Shown one piece after another: positions 8,465 through 17,465 of a stretch of DNA of 64,000 nucleotides; within the stretch, counting starts at the first letter, position 1, and each line of letters begins with the position of its first letter. A model generated the notes under the pieces. The model was given only the letters and a program-made list of their open reading frames with translations, was not told the DNA's origin and searched no databases. The DNA comes from Vogesella sp. LIG4. GTDB lineage: Bacteria; Pseudomonadota; Gammaproteobacteria; Burkholderiales; Chromobacteriaceae. Position numbers and translations under genes: made by a program. The stretch covers positions 347,858 through 411,857 of the forward strand of contig NZ_LT607802.1 of the NCBI RefSeq assembly GCF_900090205.1, given 5' to 3'.

Positions 8465-9871
8465 TCAGCCCAGTGCCTGGCGGATGTAGTCCTTCACTTT
8501 GCCGGCATCGGCGTCGTACACGGTAACGCGCTGCGGCAGGTCTTCCAGACCGTCGAAGCCGTCCGGGCGCGGCGCCTCGCGGTTCAGCGCCTCGCGGATG
8601 GTGTCGGCGAACTTGGCCGGCAGCGCGGTTTCCAGGCAGACGATGGTTTCGCCCGGCAGGCGCACATCGCGCGCCACCTTGATACCGTCGGCGGTGTGGG
8701 TATCCACCACCACGCCGTCGCTGGCATCCACCGCGCGGATGGTAGCCAGGCGGTCGGCGTGGCTGCTGCTGCCGGACACGAAGCCGAACTGCTCGCGCAC
8801 CTGCGCCAGCTGGCTGCTCAGGTCAAAGCCCTTGCCGCTGTCCACCTCGGCCCACAGCGCCTTGACCTTGCCGCCGTCGCGGCCAACCAGGTCGAACACG
8901 AAGCGCTCGAAGTTGGATGCCTTGGAAATGTCCATCGACGGGCTGGAGGTGACGTAGGTGTTGGCGGTGCCGCGCGGCGCGTAGCTGCCGGTCTTGAAGA
9001 ACTCGTCCAGCACGTCGTTCTCGTTGGTAGCCACGATCAGGCGCTCGATCGGCAGGCCCATCTGGCGGGCGATATGGCCGGCGCAGACGTTGCCGAAATT
9101 GCCGGACGGCACGCAGAAGCTGACTTTTTCGTCATTGCTGGCGGTGGCGTTGAAGTAGCCCTTGAAGTAGTACACCACCTGCGCCACCACGCGCGCCCAG
9201 TTGATGGAGTTGACGGTGCCGATCTTGTACTGCGCCTTGAAGGCGTGGTCGTTCTGCACCGCCTTCACGATGTCCTGGCAATCGTCGAACATGCCCTTGA
9301 TGGCGATGTTGTGGATATTGGCATCCTGCAGGCTGTACATCTGCGCGCGCTGGAACGGGCTCATCAGGCCGTCCGGGCTGAGCATGAACACGTTGATGCC
9401 GGCCTTGCCGCGCATGGCGTATTCGGCGGCGGAGCCGGTGTCGCCGGAGGTGGCGCCAACGATGTTGAGCTGCTCGCCCTTCTTCGCCAGCACGTACTCG
9501 AACAGGTTGCCGAGGAACTGCATGGCCATGTCCTTGAACGCTAGCGTCGGGCCGTTGGACAGCTCCAGGATCACCAGTCCGTCCTGCAGGCGTTTCACCG
9601 GGGTGATCGCCTCGCTGCCGTACACCTTGGCGGTGTAGGTGCGGTCGAGGATGTCCTTGAGGTCGGCTTGCGGAATGTCGGTGGCGAACAGGCGAATCAC
9701 CTCGAACGCCAGTTCGGCGTAGGACAGCTTGCGCCAGTCATCCAGCTGCTTGCGGCCAACCTGCGGGTAGCTTTCCGGCAGCGCCAGGCCGCCATCGGGC
9801 GCCAGGCCCATCAGGATGGTGTCGGAGAATTCGAGCGGCGCCATGCCGCCACGGGTGCTGATGTATTTCAT
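8465..9871 (-). CDS. thrC: Threonine synthase
   Basis: A 468-residue PLP enzyme that converts O-phosphohomoserine to threonine. The N-terminus MKYISTRGG and the PLP lysine motif PTLAFKDMAMQFL are diagnostic, and ATSGDTGSAAEYA and VPSGNFGN bind phosphate. A TTG at 9880 is in frame, but ATG 9871 gives the family N-terminus. It begins two bases after the stop of the upstream lipoprotein gene, so it is coupled to hom through that gene. Length matches the long (E. coli and yeast type) class. Confidence 0.95.
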   Translation of the reverse strand: MKYISTRGGMAPLEFSDTILMGLAPDGGLALPESYPQVGRKQLDDWRKLSYAELAFEVIRLFATDIPQADLKDILDRTYTAKVYGSEAITPVKRLQDGLVILELSNGPTLAFKDMAMQFLGNLFEYVLAKKGEQLNIVGATSGDTGSAAEYAMRGKAGINVFMLSPDGLMSPFQRAQMYSLQDANIHNIAIKGMFDDCQDIVKAVQNDHAFKAQYKIGTVNSINWARVVAQVVYYFKGYFNATASNDEKVSFCVPSGNFGNVCAGHIARQMGLPIERLIVATNENDVLDEFFKTGSYAPRGTANTYVTSSPSMDISKASNFERFVFDLVGRDGGKVKALWAEVDSGKGFDLSSQLAQVREQFGFVSGSSSHADRLATIRAVDASDGVVVDTHTADGIKVARDVRLPGETIVCLETALPAKFADTIREALNREAPRPDGFDGLEDLPQRVTVYDADAGKVKDYIRQALG

Positions 9872-9872
9872 G

Positions 9873-10196
9873 TCATTCAACCAGGGTATTCAGGCATTTC
9901 ACGCCCACGTTCAGCAAGCGGCCCTGCCATTTCGGATCACCCAGCACGGCCTTGCCCTTGCTGGCGATCTCCTGCATTTCATCATCGCTGAGGCTGGACA
10001 CCAGCTTGTTGCTGGCACAGCTGCAGTAGCTGTCCACCTTTTGCGGGGTGGACAGCAATACCGGCAGCAAGGGCGTGTTGTTGATCTTGCTGCGGCAGGC
10101 CTCGCCCAGCTTCTGCTCCGCAACGGTACGCGGCATCAGAATGCTGCAGCCCGCCAGCAGCAGACACAACAGCACGGTAGCGCCATGCTTAGCCAT
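9873..10196 (-). CDS. Small lipoprotein between hom and thrC
   Basis: A 107-residue protein of unknown function. It has a lipoprotein signal (residues 7-17, VLLCLLLAGCS, lipobox LAGC), then a soluble region with four further cysteines, including a CSC pair, and a helical C-terminus. A longer frame upstream exists, but ATG 10196 begins exactly at the signal peptide. The start overlaps the hom stop by eight bases and the stop lies two bases before thrC, so hom, this gene and thrC form one translational unit. It has no evident connection with threonine synthesis. Confidence 0.8.
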   Translation of the reverse strand: MAKHGATVLLCLLLAGCSILMPRTVAEQKLGEACRSKINNTPLLPVLLSTPQKVDSYCSCASNKLVSSLSDDEMQEIASKGKAVLGDPKWQGRLLNVGVKCLNTLVE

Positions 10197-11499
10197 TAAG
10201 TTCTTCCATGCGCAGGCGCACCACCTTGCCGGCCACACTGTCCAGCGCTTCGATGGCGGCAATCGCCGTGTTCACCGATTTTTCCACCACGCGATGGGTA
10301 AGGATCACGATCTCGGCGGAACCGTCGGCGACCGAACCCTTCTGGATCAGCGCCTCGATGGAAATGCCGTTCTCGGCCAGCAGGCGGGTGATGTCGGCCA
10401 TCACGCCGGCACGGTCCACCGCCTGGATGCGCAGGTAGTAGCTGCTCACCACTTCGTCGATCGGCAGGATGCGCAGGTTCTTCAGCTGGTCCGGCTGGAA
10501 CGCCAGATGCGGCACGCGGTGCCCCGGGTCGGCGGTCATCAGGCGGGTAACGTCCACCAGGTCGGCCACCACCGCGGAGGCAGTCGGCAGTGCGCCGGCG
10601 CCCGGGCCATTGAACAGGGCCTGGCCCACGGCATCGCCGCGTACCAGCACCGCGTTCATCACGCCGTTGACGTTGGCGATCAGCTGGTCTTCCGGAATCA
10701 GCGTCGGGTGCACGCGCAGCTCCACGCCAGCCTCGGTGCGGCGGGTCAGGCCGATCAGCTTCACGCGGTAGCCCAGTTCCTCGGCGTACTGGATGTCCTT
10801 GCCTTCCAGCTGGCTGATGCCTTCCAGGTAGCAGTTGTCGAACTGCATCGGGATGCCGAAAGCGATGGCCGCCATGATGGTGAGCTTGTGGCCGGCGTCA
10901 TGGCCTTCCACGTCGAAAGTCGGGTCGGCCTCGGCATAGCCCAGGCGCTGTGCTTCCTTCAGTACGTCGACAAAGTCGGCGCCCTTCTCGCGCATTTCGG
11001 AGAGGATGAAGTTGGAGGTGCCGTTGATGATGCCGGCCAGCCACTCGATGCGGTTGGCCGACAGACCCTCGCGCAGCGCCTTGATGATGGGGATGCCGCC
11101 GGCTACCGCCGCTTCGAACGCCACCATCACGCCTTTTTCCTGCGCACGGGCGAAGATCTCGTTGCCGTGTACCGCCAGCAGCTTCTTGTTGGCGGTTACC
11201 ACGTGCTTGCCGTTGGCAATGGCCTGCAGCACCAGCTCCTTGGCCACTGTGTCGCCACCGATCAGCTCCACCACGATATCCACGTCGGGGTTGTTCACCA
11301 CTTCGAAGGCATCGGCCACCACGGCCACCTCCGCGCCCACCAGCTCGCGCGCCATTTCCACGTTGCGGCGCGAAGCGATGGTCAGGCGGATCTCGCGCCC
11401 GGCACGGCGGCTGATTTCCTCGGCGTTGCGCTTCAATACGGTGGCGACACCGCCACCGACAGTCCCCACACCCATCAGGCCAATATTGATTGGCTTCAT
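10189..11499 (-). CDS. hom: Homoserine dehydrogenase
   Basis: A 436-residue enzyme that reduces aspartate semialdehyde to homoserine for threonine and methionine. The N-terminal NAD(P) motif GLMGVGTVGGG, the catalytic region with EAAVAGGIPIIKALREGL, and a C-terminal ACT domain (about residues 350-430, VDRAGVMADITRLLAENGIS) are all present. This is the monofunctional type without a fused aspartokinase, subject to threonine feedback through ACT. ATG 11499 has AGGAG eight bases upstream. alaA lies upstream on the same strand beyond the repeat region. Confidence 0.95.
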   Translation of the reverse strand: MKPINIGLMGVGTVGGGVATVLKRNAEEISRRAGREIRLTIASRRNVEMARELVGAEVAVVADAFEVVNNPDVDIVVELIGGDTVAKELVLQAIANGKHVVTANKKLLAVHGNEIFARAQEKGVMVAFEAAVAGGIPIIKALREGLSANRIEWLAGIINGTSNFILSEMREKGADFVDVLKEAQRLGYAEADPTFDVEGHDAGHKLTIMAAIAFGIPMQFDNCYLEGISQLEGKDIQYAEELGYRVKLIGLTRRTEAGVELRVHPTLIPEDQLIANVNGVMNAVLVRGDAVGQALFNGPGAGALPTASAVVADLVDVTRLMTADPGHRVPHLAFQPDQLKNLRILPIDEVVSSYYLRIQAVDRAGVMADITRLLAENGISIEALIQKGSVADGSAEIVILTHRVVEKSVNTAIAAIEALDSVAGKVVRLRMEELNG

Positions 11500-11619
11500 A
11501 GTTAAACTCCTAAGTTCTGTTTATTTGTCCCTGGATTCAGGCTATCCAGCGGGGCCGGCATGACCGGCCCGACTCGATGGTCTGCATCATGTAAAAACTG
11601 CCTCTTCTTGTCAGGCAGC

Positions 11620-11954
11620 ACAAGGGGGCGCAAACGCGGCTGCGACAAGGCAATCTGTTCACCTTCTACAGGACCCGGCAAAGCCGGGCCTCGCCACTGT
11701 ACTCCCCTCACCCGCAGCCCTGATTACTCCCATCCCCCCGCCCTTGCCCTGCAAGGGGGCCTCGCTGCGCTCGCTAACACAAGGGGGCGCAAGCGTGGCT
11801 GCGACAGCGCAATCTGCTCACTTTTCACAGGACCCGGCAAAGCCGGGCCTCGCCACTGTACTCCCCTCACCCGCAGCCCTGATTACTCCCATCCCCCCGC
11901 CCTTGCCCTGCAAGGGGGCCTCGCTGCGCTCGCTAACACAAGGGGGCGCAAGCG
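11620..11954. repeat. 159-bp tandem repeat, two full copies plus the start of a third
   Basis: The marker ACAAGGGGGCGCA begins at 11620, 11779 and 11938, a constant spacing of 159 bases. The two complete units differ at only a few positions, mostly near their starts, while the last 100 or so bases are almost identical. Each unit contains GGACCCGGCAAAGCCGGGCC (11671 and 11830). Because 159 is a multiple of three, open frames run through it on both strands, but none looks like a real protein. The remainder of the 543-base gene-free stretch (11500-12042) holds the hom leader and nothing else I recognise. Confidence 0.92.
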
Positions 11955-12042
11955 CCCCCTCGTCTGTCTGCCTATTTCCCACGCGCCGCCGCCACCTTGC
12001 CTTTGACAAGGTGTTGCTGGCAGGCGGCATGGACGTTGCGCA

Positions 12043-13272
12043 TCAGTCGGTACCGTGGCGTTTGCGGTAGTTTTCCAGGAAGCGGGCGATGCGGCCGATG
12101 GCTTCGGTCAGATCATCGCTGTTCGGTAGGAATACCACGCGGAAGTGATCCGGCGCAATCCAGTTGAAGCCGCTGCCCTGCACCAGCAGCACGCGCTCCT
12201 GCTGCAGCAGCTCCAGGATGAACTGCTGATCGTCCTCGATCGGGTAGATGTCCGGGTCCAGCCGCGGGAACAGGTACAACGCGCCCTGTGGCTTGACGCA
12301 GCTGACGCCCGGAATCTCGGTGAGCAGCTTGTGCGCCAGATCGCGCTGGCGTGCCAGGCGGCCGCCAGGCGCCACCAGGTCGTCAATGCTCTGGTAGCCG
12401 CCCAGCGCGGTCTGGATCGCGTACTGCGCCGGCACGTTGGCGCACAGCCGCATCGAGGCCAGCATGTTGAGGCCCTCGATATAGTCCTTGGCCCGGCGCT
12501 TGTCGCCGGACAGGATCAGCCAGCCGGCGCGGTAGCCGCAGGCGCGGTAGTTCTTGGACAGGCCGTTGAAGGTGCACACCATCAGGTCCTGCGCCAGCGA
12601 GGCGATGGAGGTGTGGGTGGCGCCGTCGTACAGCACCTTGTCGTAGATCTCGTCGGCGTACAGCAGCAGGCCGTACTCGCGTGCCACGTCCACCAGCTGC
12701 TGCAGGATGTAGTCCGGGTACAGTGCGCCGGTGGGGTTGTTCGGGTTGATGATCACCAGCGCCTTGGTATTGGGGGTGATCTTGGCGCGGATGTCGGCGA
12801 TGGACGGCAGCCAGCCCTTTTCCTCTTCGCACAGGTAGTGCACCGGCTTGCCGCCGGCCAGGCTCACCGCCGCGGTCCACAGCGGGTAGTCCGGCGCCGG
12901 CACCAGCACCTCGTCGCCATTGTCCAGCAATGCCTGCATCGCCATCACGATCAGCTCGGACACGCCGTTGCCCACGTAGATGTCTTCCATGCCCACGTTC
13001 GGAATCTGCTTCTGCTGCGCGTAGTGCATGATGGCCTTGCGCGCGGCGAACAGCCCCTTGGAATCGCAGTAACCCGAGGCGTTCTGCAGGTTGACGATCA
13101 CGTCCTCGATGATCTCGTCCGGCGCAAAGAAGCCGAATGGCGCCGGGTTGCCGATATTGAGCTTGATGATGCGGTGGCCTTCCTCTTCCATGCGCTTGGC
13201 GTGTTCGAGGACCGGGCCGCGGATGTCATAGCAGACATTGGCGAGTTTTTGGGATTTCTGGATAGGCTGCAT
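12043..13272 (-). CDS. alaA: Alanine transaminase AlaA-type aminotransferase
   Basis: A 409-residue class I/II PLP aminotransferase close to E. coli AlaA (YfbQ), which makes alanine from pyruvate and glutamate. The NPNNPTGALY motif, the PLP lysine in GLSKNYRACGYRAGW and the C-terminal FRVVFLP arginine are present. The first in-frame start is GTG 13284; ATG 13272 (MQPIQKSQKL) fits the family better, though no clear Shine-Dalgarno stands before either. The neighbouring hom gene makes an amino-acid biosynthesis context. Confidence 0.9.
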   Translation of the reverse strand: MQPIQKSQKLANVCYDIRGPVLEHAKRMEEEGHRIIKLNIGNPAPFGFFAPDEIIEDVIVNLQNASGYCDSKGLFAARKAIMHYAQQKQIPNVGMEDIYVGNGVSELIVMAMQALLDNGDEVLVPAPDYPLWTAAVSLAGGKPVHYLCEEEKGWLPSIADIRAKITPNTKALVIINPNNPTGALYPDYILQQLVDVAREYGLLLYADEIYDKVLYDGATHTSIASLAQDLMVCTFNGLSKNYRACGYRAGWLILSGDKRRAKDYIEGLNMLASMRLCANVPAQYAIQTALGGYQSIDDLVAPGGRLARQRDLAHKLLTEIPGVSCVKPQGALYLFPRLDPDIYPIEDDQQFILELLQQERVLLVQGSGFNWIAPDHFRVVFLPNSDDLTEAIGRIARFLENYRKRHGTD

Positions 13273-13400
13273 GGGGGCTGTCACTGTTATTGGTGGTGGA
13301 TCCGGCGATTGTCCCGCTACACGTCTGCTGCGTGCAGGCGGGTTATAATCCTATCCCAATACGTGGTGCACTGCACTACAAGCACCGACGGGATTCCAGC

Positions 13401-13769
13401 ATGAAACTACATGAAGCAAAGACAGGCGGCAGCAACCTGTTCACCGCCTATGGCGCGGGCTATGTCGAGATCAACGGCACCCGCCACAGCGGCAGCCTGA
13501 TCGTTACTGCCGACAGCATCCAGCCGTGGGCGCCGACCTCGTTTGAAACCTTGGCCGCAGAGCATTTTGCCGCCCTGCTGGCCCTGCAGCCGGAAGTGGT
13601 GATCTTCGGCAGTGGCCAGCGGCTGCGCTTTCCGCATCCGCGCCTGACTGCCGCACTGAGTAATGCCGGCATCGGTGTGGAGGTGATGGACAGCAATGCC
13701 GCCTGCCGCACCTACAACATCCTGCTGGCGGAGGATCGCCAGGTCATCGCCGTACTGCTGGGCGAATAA
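13401..13769 (+). CDS. Mth938-like domain protein (DUF498)
   Basis: A 122-residue protein of the Mth938/NDUFAF3-like fold. Characteristic stretches are YVEINGTRHSGSLIV, FGSGQRLRFP and GVEVMDSNAACRTYNILL. Mitochondrial relatives assist complex I assembly; the bacterial role is not established. ATG 13401 (MKLHEAKTG) was chosen over a longer frame because it gives the family length. The stop overlaps the start of the next gene by one base (TAATG), so the two are coupled. Confidence 0.85.
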   Translation: MKLHEAKTGGSNLFTAYGAGYVEINGTRHSGSLIVTADSIQPWAPTSFETLAAEHFAALLALQPEVVIFGSGQRLRFPHPRLTAALSNAGIGVEVMDSNAACRTYNILLAEDRQVIAVLLGE

Positions 13770-14119
13770 TGGCACCGGATCTGGCGCTGGCCGGCAAGGC
13801 GCTGCTCGGCGCGCTGGCGGTGCTGCTGATCAGCCTGCTGTCGCAAAGCCGCTATTTCTTCATCGCCGGCCTGGTGCCGCTGTTCCCCACCTTCGCGCTG
13901 ATCGCCCACTACATGGTGGGCAGCGCACGCGGCGCCGACGCGCTGCGCAAGACCGCACTATTCGGCCTCGGCTCGCTGCTACCCTACGCCGTCTACCTGC
14001 TGGCGGTATACGCGCTGGCGACAAGGCTGTCGCTGCCCTTCACCCTGCTTGCCGCCACCGCCTGCTGGATGCTGGCCGCCGGCCTGCTGCTGTGGGGCTG
14101 GCATTACTGGCTGCATTGA
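13769..14119 (+). CDS. GlpM family membrane protein
   Basis: A 116-residue inner-membrane protein with four predicted helices (about 9-27, 30-50, 65-85 and 92-113). GLVPLFPTFALIAHYMVG is typical of the GlpM family, first linked to alginate and glycerol metabolism in Pseudomonas. Its function here is unknown. It starts on the last base of the preceding stop codon. Confidence 0.85.
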   Translation: MAPDLALAGKALLGALAVLLISLLSQSRYFFIAGLVPLFPTFALIAHYMVGSARGADALRKTALFGLGSLLPYAVYLLAVYALATRLSLPFTLLAATACWMLAAGLLLWGWHYWLH

Positions 14120-14162
14120 TCGCGGATCAGGCACTTACAGGCAGGCCCGGATGGCCTGAATC

Positions 14163-14182
14163 TGCGGCCAACGTTGGCCGCA
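14163..14182. repeat. 20-bp perfect palindrome of two decamers
   Basis: TGCGGCCAAC (14163-14172) joined to GTTGGCCGCA (14173-14182), in the gap between the convergent GlpM and NDH-2 genes. Confidence 0.9.
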
Positions 14183-14191
14183 TCGCCAAGC

Positions 14192-14217
14192 ACAAGGCCG
14201 CCCGTGGGCGGCCTTGT
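14192..14217. terminator. Hairpin between convergent genes
   Basis: A perfect 12-bp stem (14192-14203 with 14206-14217) between glpM-like and ndh. There is no T run on either strand, so intrinsic termination is uncertain. Confidence 0.55.
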
Positions 14218-14239
14218 CGTTACGGCGGCAGGTCAGCGG

Positions 14240-15547
14240 CTAATGCAGCTTCAGCGACGGCTTGGCCACCCGCCGTAGCTTGTCTCCGATGAACAGCAGC
14301 GTGGCCAGCAGCCAGCCGTGCACCGCCGCCTGGTGCATGCGGTACAGCGAGGCGTAGATCAGCTTGGCGCCGCGCCCTTCCACGTAGTAGTCGCGCTTGG
14401 GGCCGACAATGGCCGCCAGGCTGCCCACCGCGGTGTGCTTGCCCAGCGACACCATCATGCCCTGCGGCTTGAACTGGAACGGCGCCGCCTGCTGCTCGCG
14501 CAGGCGCTGGCTCAGCTCGCCGGCCAGCCACTGCGCCTGCTGGTGCGCCACCTGGGCGGTGGCCGGCAGCGGGCGGCCGTTGCCGCCATCGCAGGCGGCG
14601 CAGTCGCCCAGCGCGTAGATATTGTCGTCACCGGCGCAGCGCAGGCGCTCGTCCACCTGCAGCTGGTTGATGCCGTTCACCGCCAGGCCATCCAGCGTGG
14701 CCAGCCATGCCGGTGCCTTCACCCCTGCCGCCCATACCGTGATGTCGGCATTTACCTGGCTGCCGTCCTGCAACTGGACGCCGCTGGCGGTCACCGCCGC
14801 CACCCGGCTGCTGGTCAGCACCCGCACGTGGCGTGCGGCCAACTGTTCCTGCGCGTAGGCGGACAGTGACGGCGGCGCCGCCGCCAGTACCCGTTCGCTG
14901 CCTTCGATCACGCTGATGTGCACCTGCGCCGGCTGCAGCCGCGCGCCGTAGTGATGCATCTCGCGCACGGTGTGGTTCAGCTCCGCCGCCAGTTCCACCC
15001 CGGTGGCGCCGCCACCGACGATGGCGATATCCATGCCCGCCTGCTGGCCGCTGCTGCACTTGAACGCCAGCTCCAGCAACTGGTGGCGCAGGCGCTCGGC
15101 ATCGGCCGGGGTGTTCAGCTGCATCGCGTGCTCGCGCACACCGGGGGTGCCGAAGTCGTTGGCTTCCGCCCCCACTGCCAGCACCAGCCAGTCGTAGCCC
15201 ACCTCGCGCTCCGGGCTCAGCAGCTGGCCGTTGCTGCCGTGGATGGCAGCCAGGCGGATGGCGCGCCGGCTACGGTCCAGCGCCTGCATATAGCCGAACT
15301 CGAATTCATAACCATTGCGGTAGCCGTGGGCGAAGTAGTTCACCTCGTCCTCGCCGGTGTTCAGCGCACCGGTGGCAACTTCGTGCAGCAGCGGCTTCCA
15401 GATATGGGTGGCCGCGCCGTCCACCAGCACGATGCGCGCCTTGTGGCGCAGGCCCAGGCTGCGGCCCAGACGGGTGGCCAGCTCCAGGCCGCCGGCGCCA
15501 CCACCGACGATGACTATGCTGGGCAGGACTGCAGATCGACTCAACAT
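14240..15547 (-). CDS. ndh: Type II NADH:quinone oxidoreductase (NDH-2)
   Basis: A 435-residue FAD enzyme that passes electrons from NADH to quinone without pumping protons. It has two dinucleotide folds, IVIVGGGAGGLELA near residue 11 and IAIVGGGATGVELA near residue 175, and the FAD site ALGDCAA near residue 315. The C-terminal region with TLLFIGDKLRRV could anchor it to the membrane. AAGGAG stands six bases before ATG 15547. The Correia-like element at 15649 lies about 100 bases upstream and may influence its transcription. Confidence 0.92.
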   Translation of the reverse strand: MLSRSAVLPSIVIVGGGAGGLELATRLGRSLGLRHKARIVLVDGAATHIWKPLLHEVATGALNTGEDEVNYFAHGYRNGYEFEFGYMQALDRSRRAIRLAAIHGSNGQLLSPEREVGYDWLVLAVGAEANDFGTPGVREHAMQLNTPADAERLRHQLLELAFKCSSGQQAGMDIAIVGGGATGVELAAELNHTVREMHHYGARLQPAQVHISVIEGSERVLAAAPPSLSAYAQEQLAARHVRVLTSSRVAAVTASGVQLQDGSQVNADITVWAAGVKAPAWLATLDGLAVNGINQLQVDERLRCAGDDNIYALGDCAACDGGNGRPLPATAQVAHQQAQWLAGELSQRLREQQAAPFQFKPQGMMVSLGKHTAVGSLAAIVGPKRDYYVEGRGAKLIYASLYRMHQAAVHGWLLATLLFIGDKLRRVAKPSLKLH

Positions 15548-15648
15548 GGCAACTCCTTAATGGTCAGAATGCGTTACCACAGCCGTCTGCCGCACAAACA
15601 AAACGGCTGGGGTGACGCCTCTGACGCCAGCCCAGCCGGGTTGTAGAC

Positions 15649-15764
15649 AAGAACCACGAACAAAATCCCTGATCCTGCGTTACGCCGCCTTGCCGTACTC
15701 GTTGTACTGTCTGCGGCGGAACGCCTTGTCTCAGGTACTCTGCGAGACTTTGTTCACGGTTCTT
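15649..15764. repeat. Correia-like (CREE/NEMIS-type) miniature inverted-repeat element
   Basis: A 116-bp element with 16-bp terminal inverted repeats (15649-15664 with 15749-15764, 14 of 16 matched, outer end AAGAACC). Its core reads GCCTTGCCGTACTCGTTGTA then CTGTCTGCGG and CGCCTTGTC. From memory, the neisserial Correia core is GCCTTGCCGTACTATTTGTA, CTGTCTGCGG and CGCCTTGTC, so the core is nearly the same while the terminal repeats differ completely. It lies 15 bases after the ubiB stop. Confidence 0.8.
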
Positions 15765-15779
15765 AAAGCGATAGGTGAA

Positions 15780-17312
15780 TTAACGGCCAACCCAGCCGAT
15801 GACCAGCAATACCGCCAATAGTAAAGCAATCAGCATCAACAGGAAGTTCTGTCGCTTCTGTTCGCGCATCAGCTGGATATAGCCCTGCACCAAGAGCTCG
15901 GTGGTCTGCCCGGACAGCGCCTCGTTCAGCTTGCGCGGCAGCGCCGGCAGCGTGGTGGCCCATTGCGGCGCCTCGTGCTTGAGGGTGCGCAGCAGACCAC
16001 GCCAGCCGATCTGCTCGTTCATCCACTTGGTAAGGAAAGGCTTGGCGGTATCCCACAGGTCCAGGTCCGGGTCCAGCTGGCGGCCCAGGCCTTCGATATT
16101 GAGCAGGGTCTTCTGCAGCAACACCAGCTGCGGCTGGATTTCCACGTTGAAGCGGCGGCTGGTTTCGAACAGCCGCAGCAGCACCATGCCGAAGGAAATC
16201 TGCGACAGCGGCTTGTTGAAGATCGGTTCGCACACGGTGCGCACCGCCGCTTCCAGCTCCTCGGCACGGGTTTCCTTTGGCACCCAGCCGGATTCGATGT
16301 GGGCGGTGGCCACGCGGTGGTAGTCGCGGTTGAAGAAGGCCAGGAAGTTGACCGCCAGGTAGTGCTTGTCGGTTTCGGTGAGGCTGCCGACGATGCCGAA
16401 GTCCAGCGCGATGTAGCGGCCGTCGTCGGCCACGAAGATATTGCCCGGGTGCATGTCGGCATGGAAGAAGCCATGGCGGAACACCTGGGTGAAGAAGATT
16501 TCCACGCCGAAGCGGCTGAGTTTTTTCAGGTCGACGCCAGCCTCGCGCAGGCGCTCGATCTGCCCTACCGGGATGCCGTCCATCCACTCCAGCGTCAGCA
16601 CGTCGCGGCTGCTGTAGTCGTAGTACACCTCCGGCACGATCAGCATGTCGCTGCCGACGAAGTTGCGATGCAGCTGGCTGGCGTTGCCGGCCTCGTGCAT
16701 CAGGTCCAGCTCGTCGTGCAGGTGGCGGTCGAACTCCCCTACCACCTCGCGCGGCTTCAGCCGCTTGCCGTCGGGCAGGAAACGCTCCACCAGTCCGGCC
16801 AGGCTGGCCATCAGTGCCAGATCCTGCTGGATCACCGGCTTGATCGCCGGGCGCAGCACCTTCACCGCCACCTGGCGGCCCGGCGTGTTGCCGGCGCCAT
16901 GCAGCCGCGCGCGGTGCACCTGTGCCACCGAGGCGCTGGCCACCGGCACATCGTCGAACTCGGCATACAGTGTGGCAATCGACTGGCCCAGGCTGCGCTC
17001 GATCACTGCGCGCGCGGTGGCGGCCTCGAACGGCGGTACCTTGTCCTGCAGCCGCGCCAGCTCGTCGGCATAGTCTTCCGGCAGCAGGTCACGGCGGGTG
17101 GACAGCACCTGGCCGAACTTGACGAAGATCGGCCCCAGGCTTTCCAGCGCCAGGCGCACGCGTACCGGCAGCGGCTGCGACAGGTCGCGCGGCACCGGCG
17201 TCAGGCGGAACAGCCAGTGCAGCAGCCGTACCCGCGGGCGGTCGACCAGGAAGTCGTCCAGGCCATAACGATAGAAAGTGGCAACGATCTTGGCGAGCCG
17301 CGCGATACGCAT
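15780..17312 (-). CDS. ubiB: Ubiquinone biosynthesis regulatory protein kinase-like UbiB
   Basis: A 510-residue member of the ABC1/ADCK atypical kinase family needed for aerobic ubiquinone synthesis. [16 protein letters not shown] near residues 60-75 is the KxGQ inhibitory motif; [20 protein letters not shown] and ALDFGIVG follow. Two hydrophobic helices at the C-terminus ([18 protein letters not shown]) anchor it in the membrane. ATG 17312 gives [10 protein letters not shown], the usual N-terminus; a longer frame begins at 17381. UbiJ, its partner, lies directly upstream. Confidence 0.95.
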   Translation of the reverse strand: MRIARLAKIVATFYRYGLDDFLVDRPRVRLLHWLFRLTPVPRDLSQPLPVRVRLALESLGPIFVKFGQVLSTRRDLLPEDYADELARLQDKVPPFEAATARAVIERSLGQSIATLYAEFDDVPVASASVAQVHRARLHGAGNTPGRQVAVKVLRPAIKPVIQQDLALMASLAGLVERFLPDGKRLKPREVVGEFDRHLHDELDLMHEAGNASQLHRNFVGSDMLIVPEVYYDYSSRDVLTLEWMDGIPVGQIERLREAGVDLKKLSRFGVEIFFTQVFRHGFFHADMHPGNIFVADDGRYIALDFGIVGSLTETDKHYLAVNFLAFFNRDYHRVATAHIESGWVPKETRAEELEAAVRTVCEPIFNKPLSQISFGMVLLRLFETSRRFNVEIQPQLVLLQKTLLNIEGLGRQLDPDLDLWDTAKPFLTKWMNEQIGWRGLLRTLKHEAPQWATTLPALPRKLNEALSGQTTELLVQGYIQLMREQKRQNFLLMLIALLLAVLLVIGWVGR

Positions 17313-17465
17313 GATGGATTCAGTCGGGGGAAAGGTTGGCCGCAGCACGCCACAAGGCATGCCGCGCAAAGCGCGAAGCATAGTCGCGGCGGGGGCGCGC
17401 TGGCAATGCCGGCGGGCAGCAAAAAGCCGGTGCAGGCACCGGCCACGCAGGGGAGTCCGTGTGGA

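Noticed and set aside
11560..12070. Open frames on both strands through the tandem repeat, with 53-residue repeats
   Set aside because: The 159-bp period keeps all frames open. None has a ribosome site or plausible protein composition.
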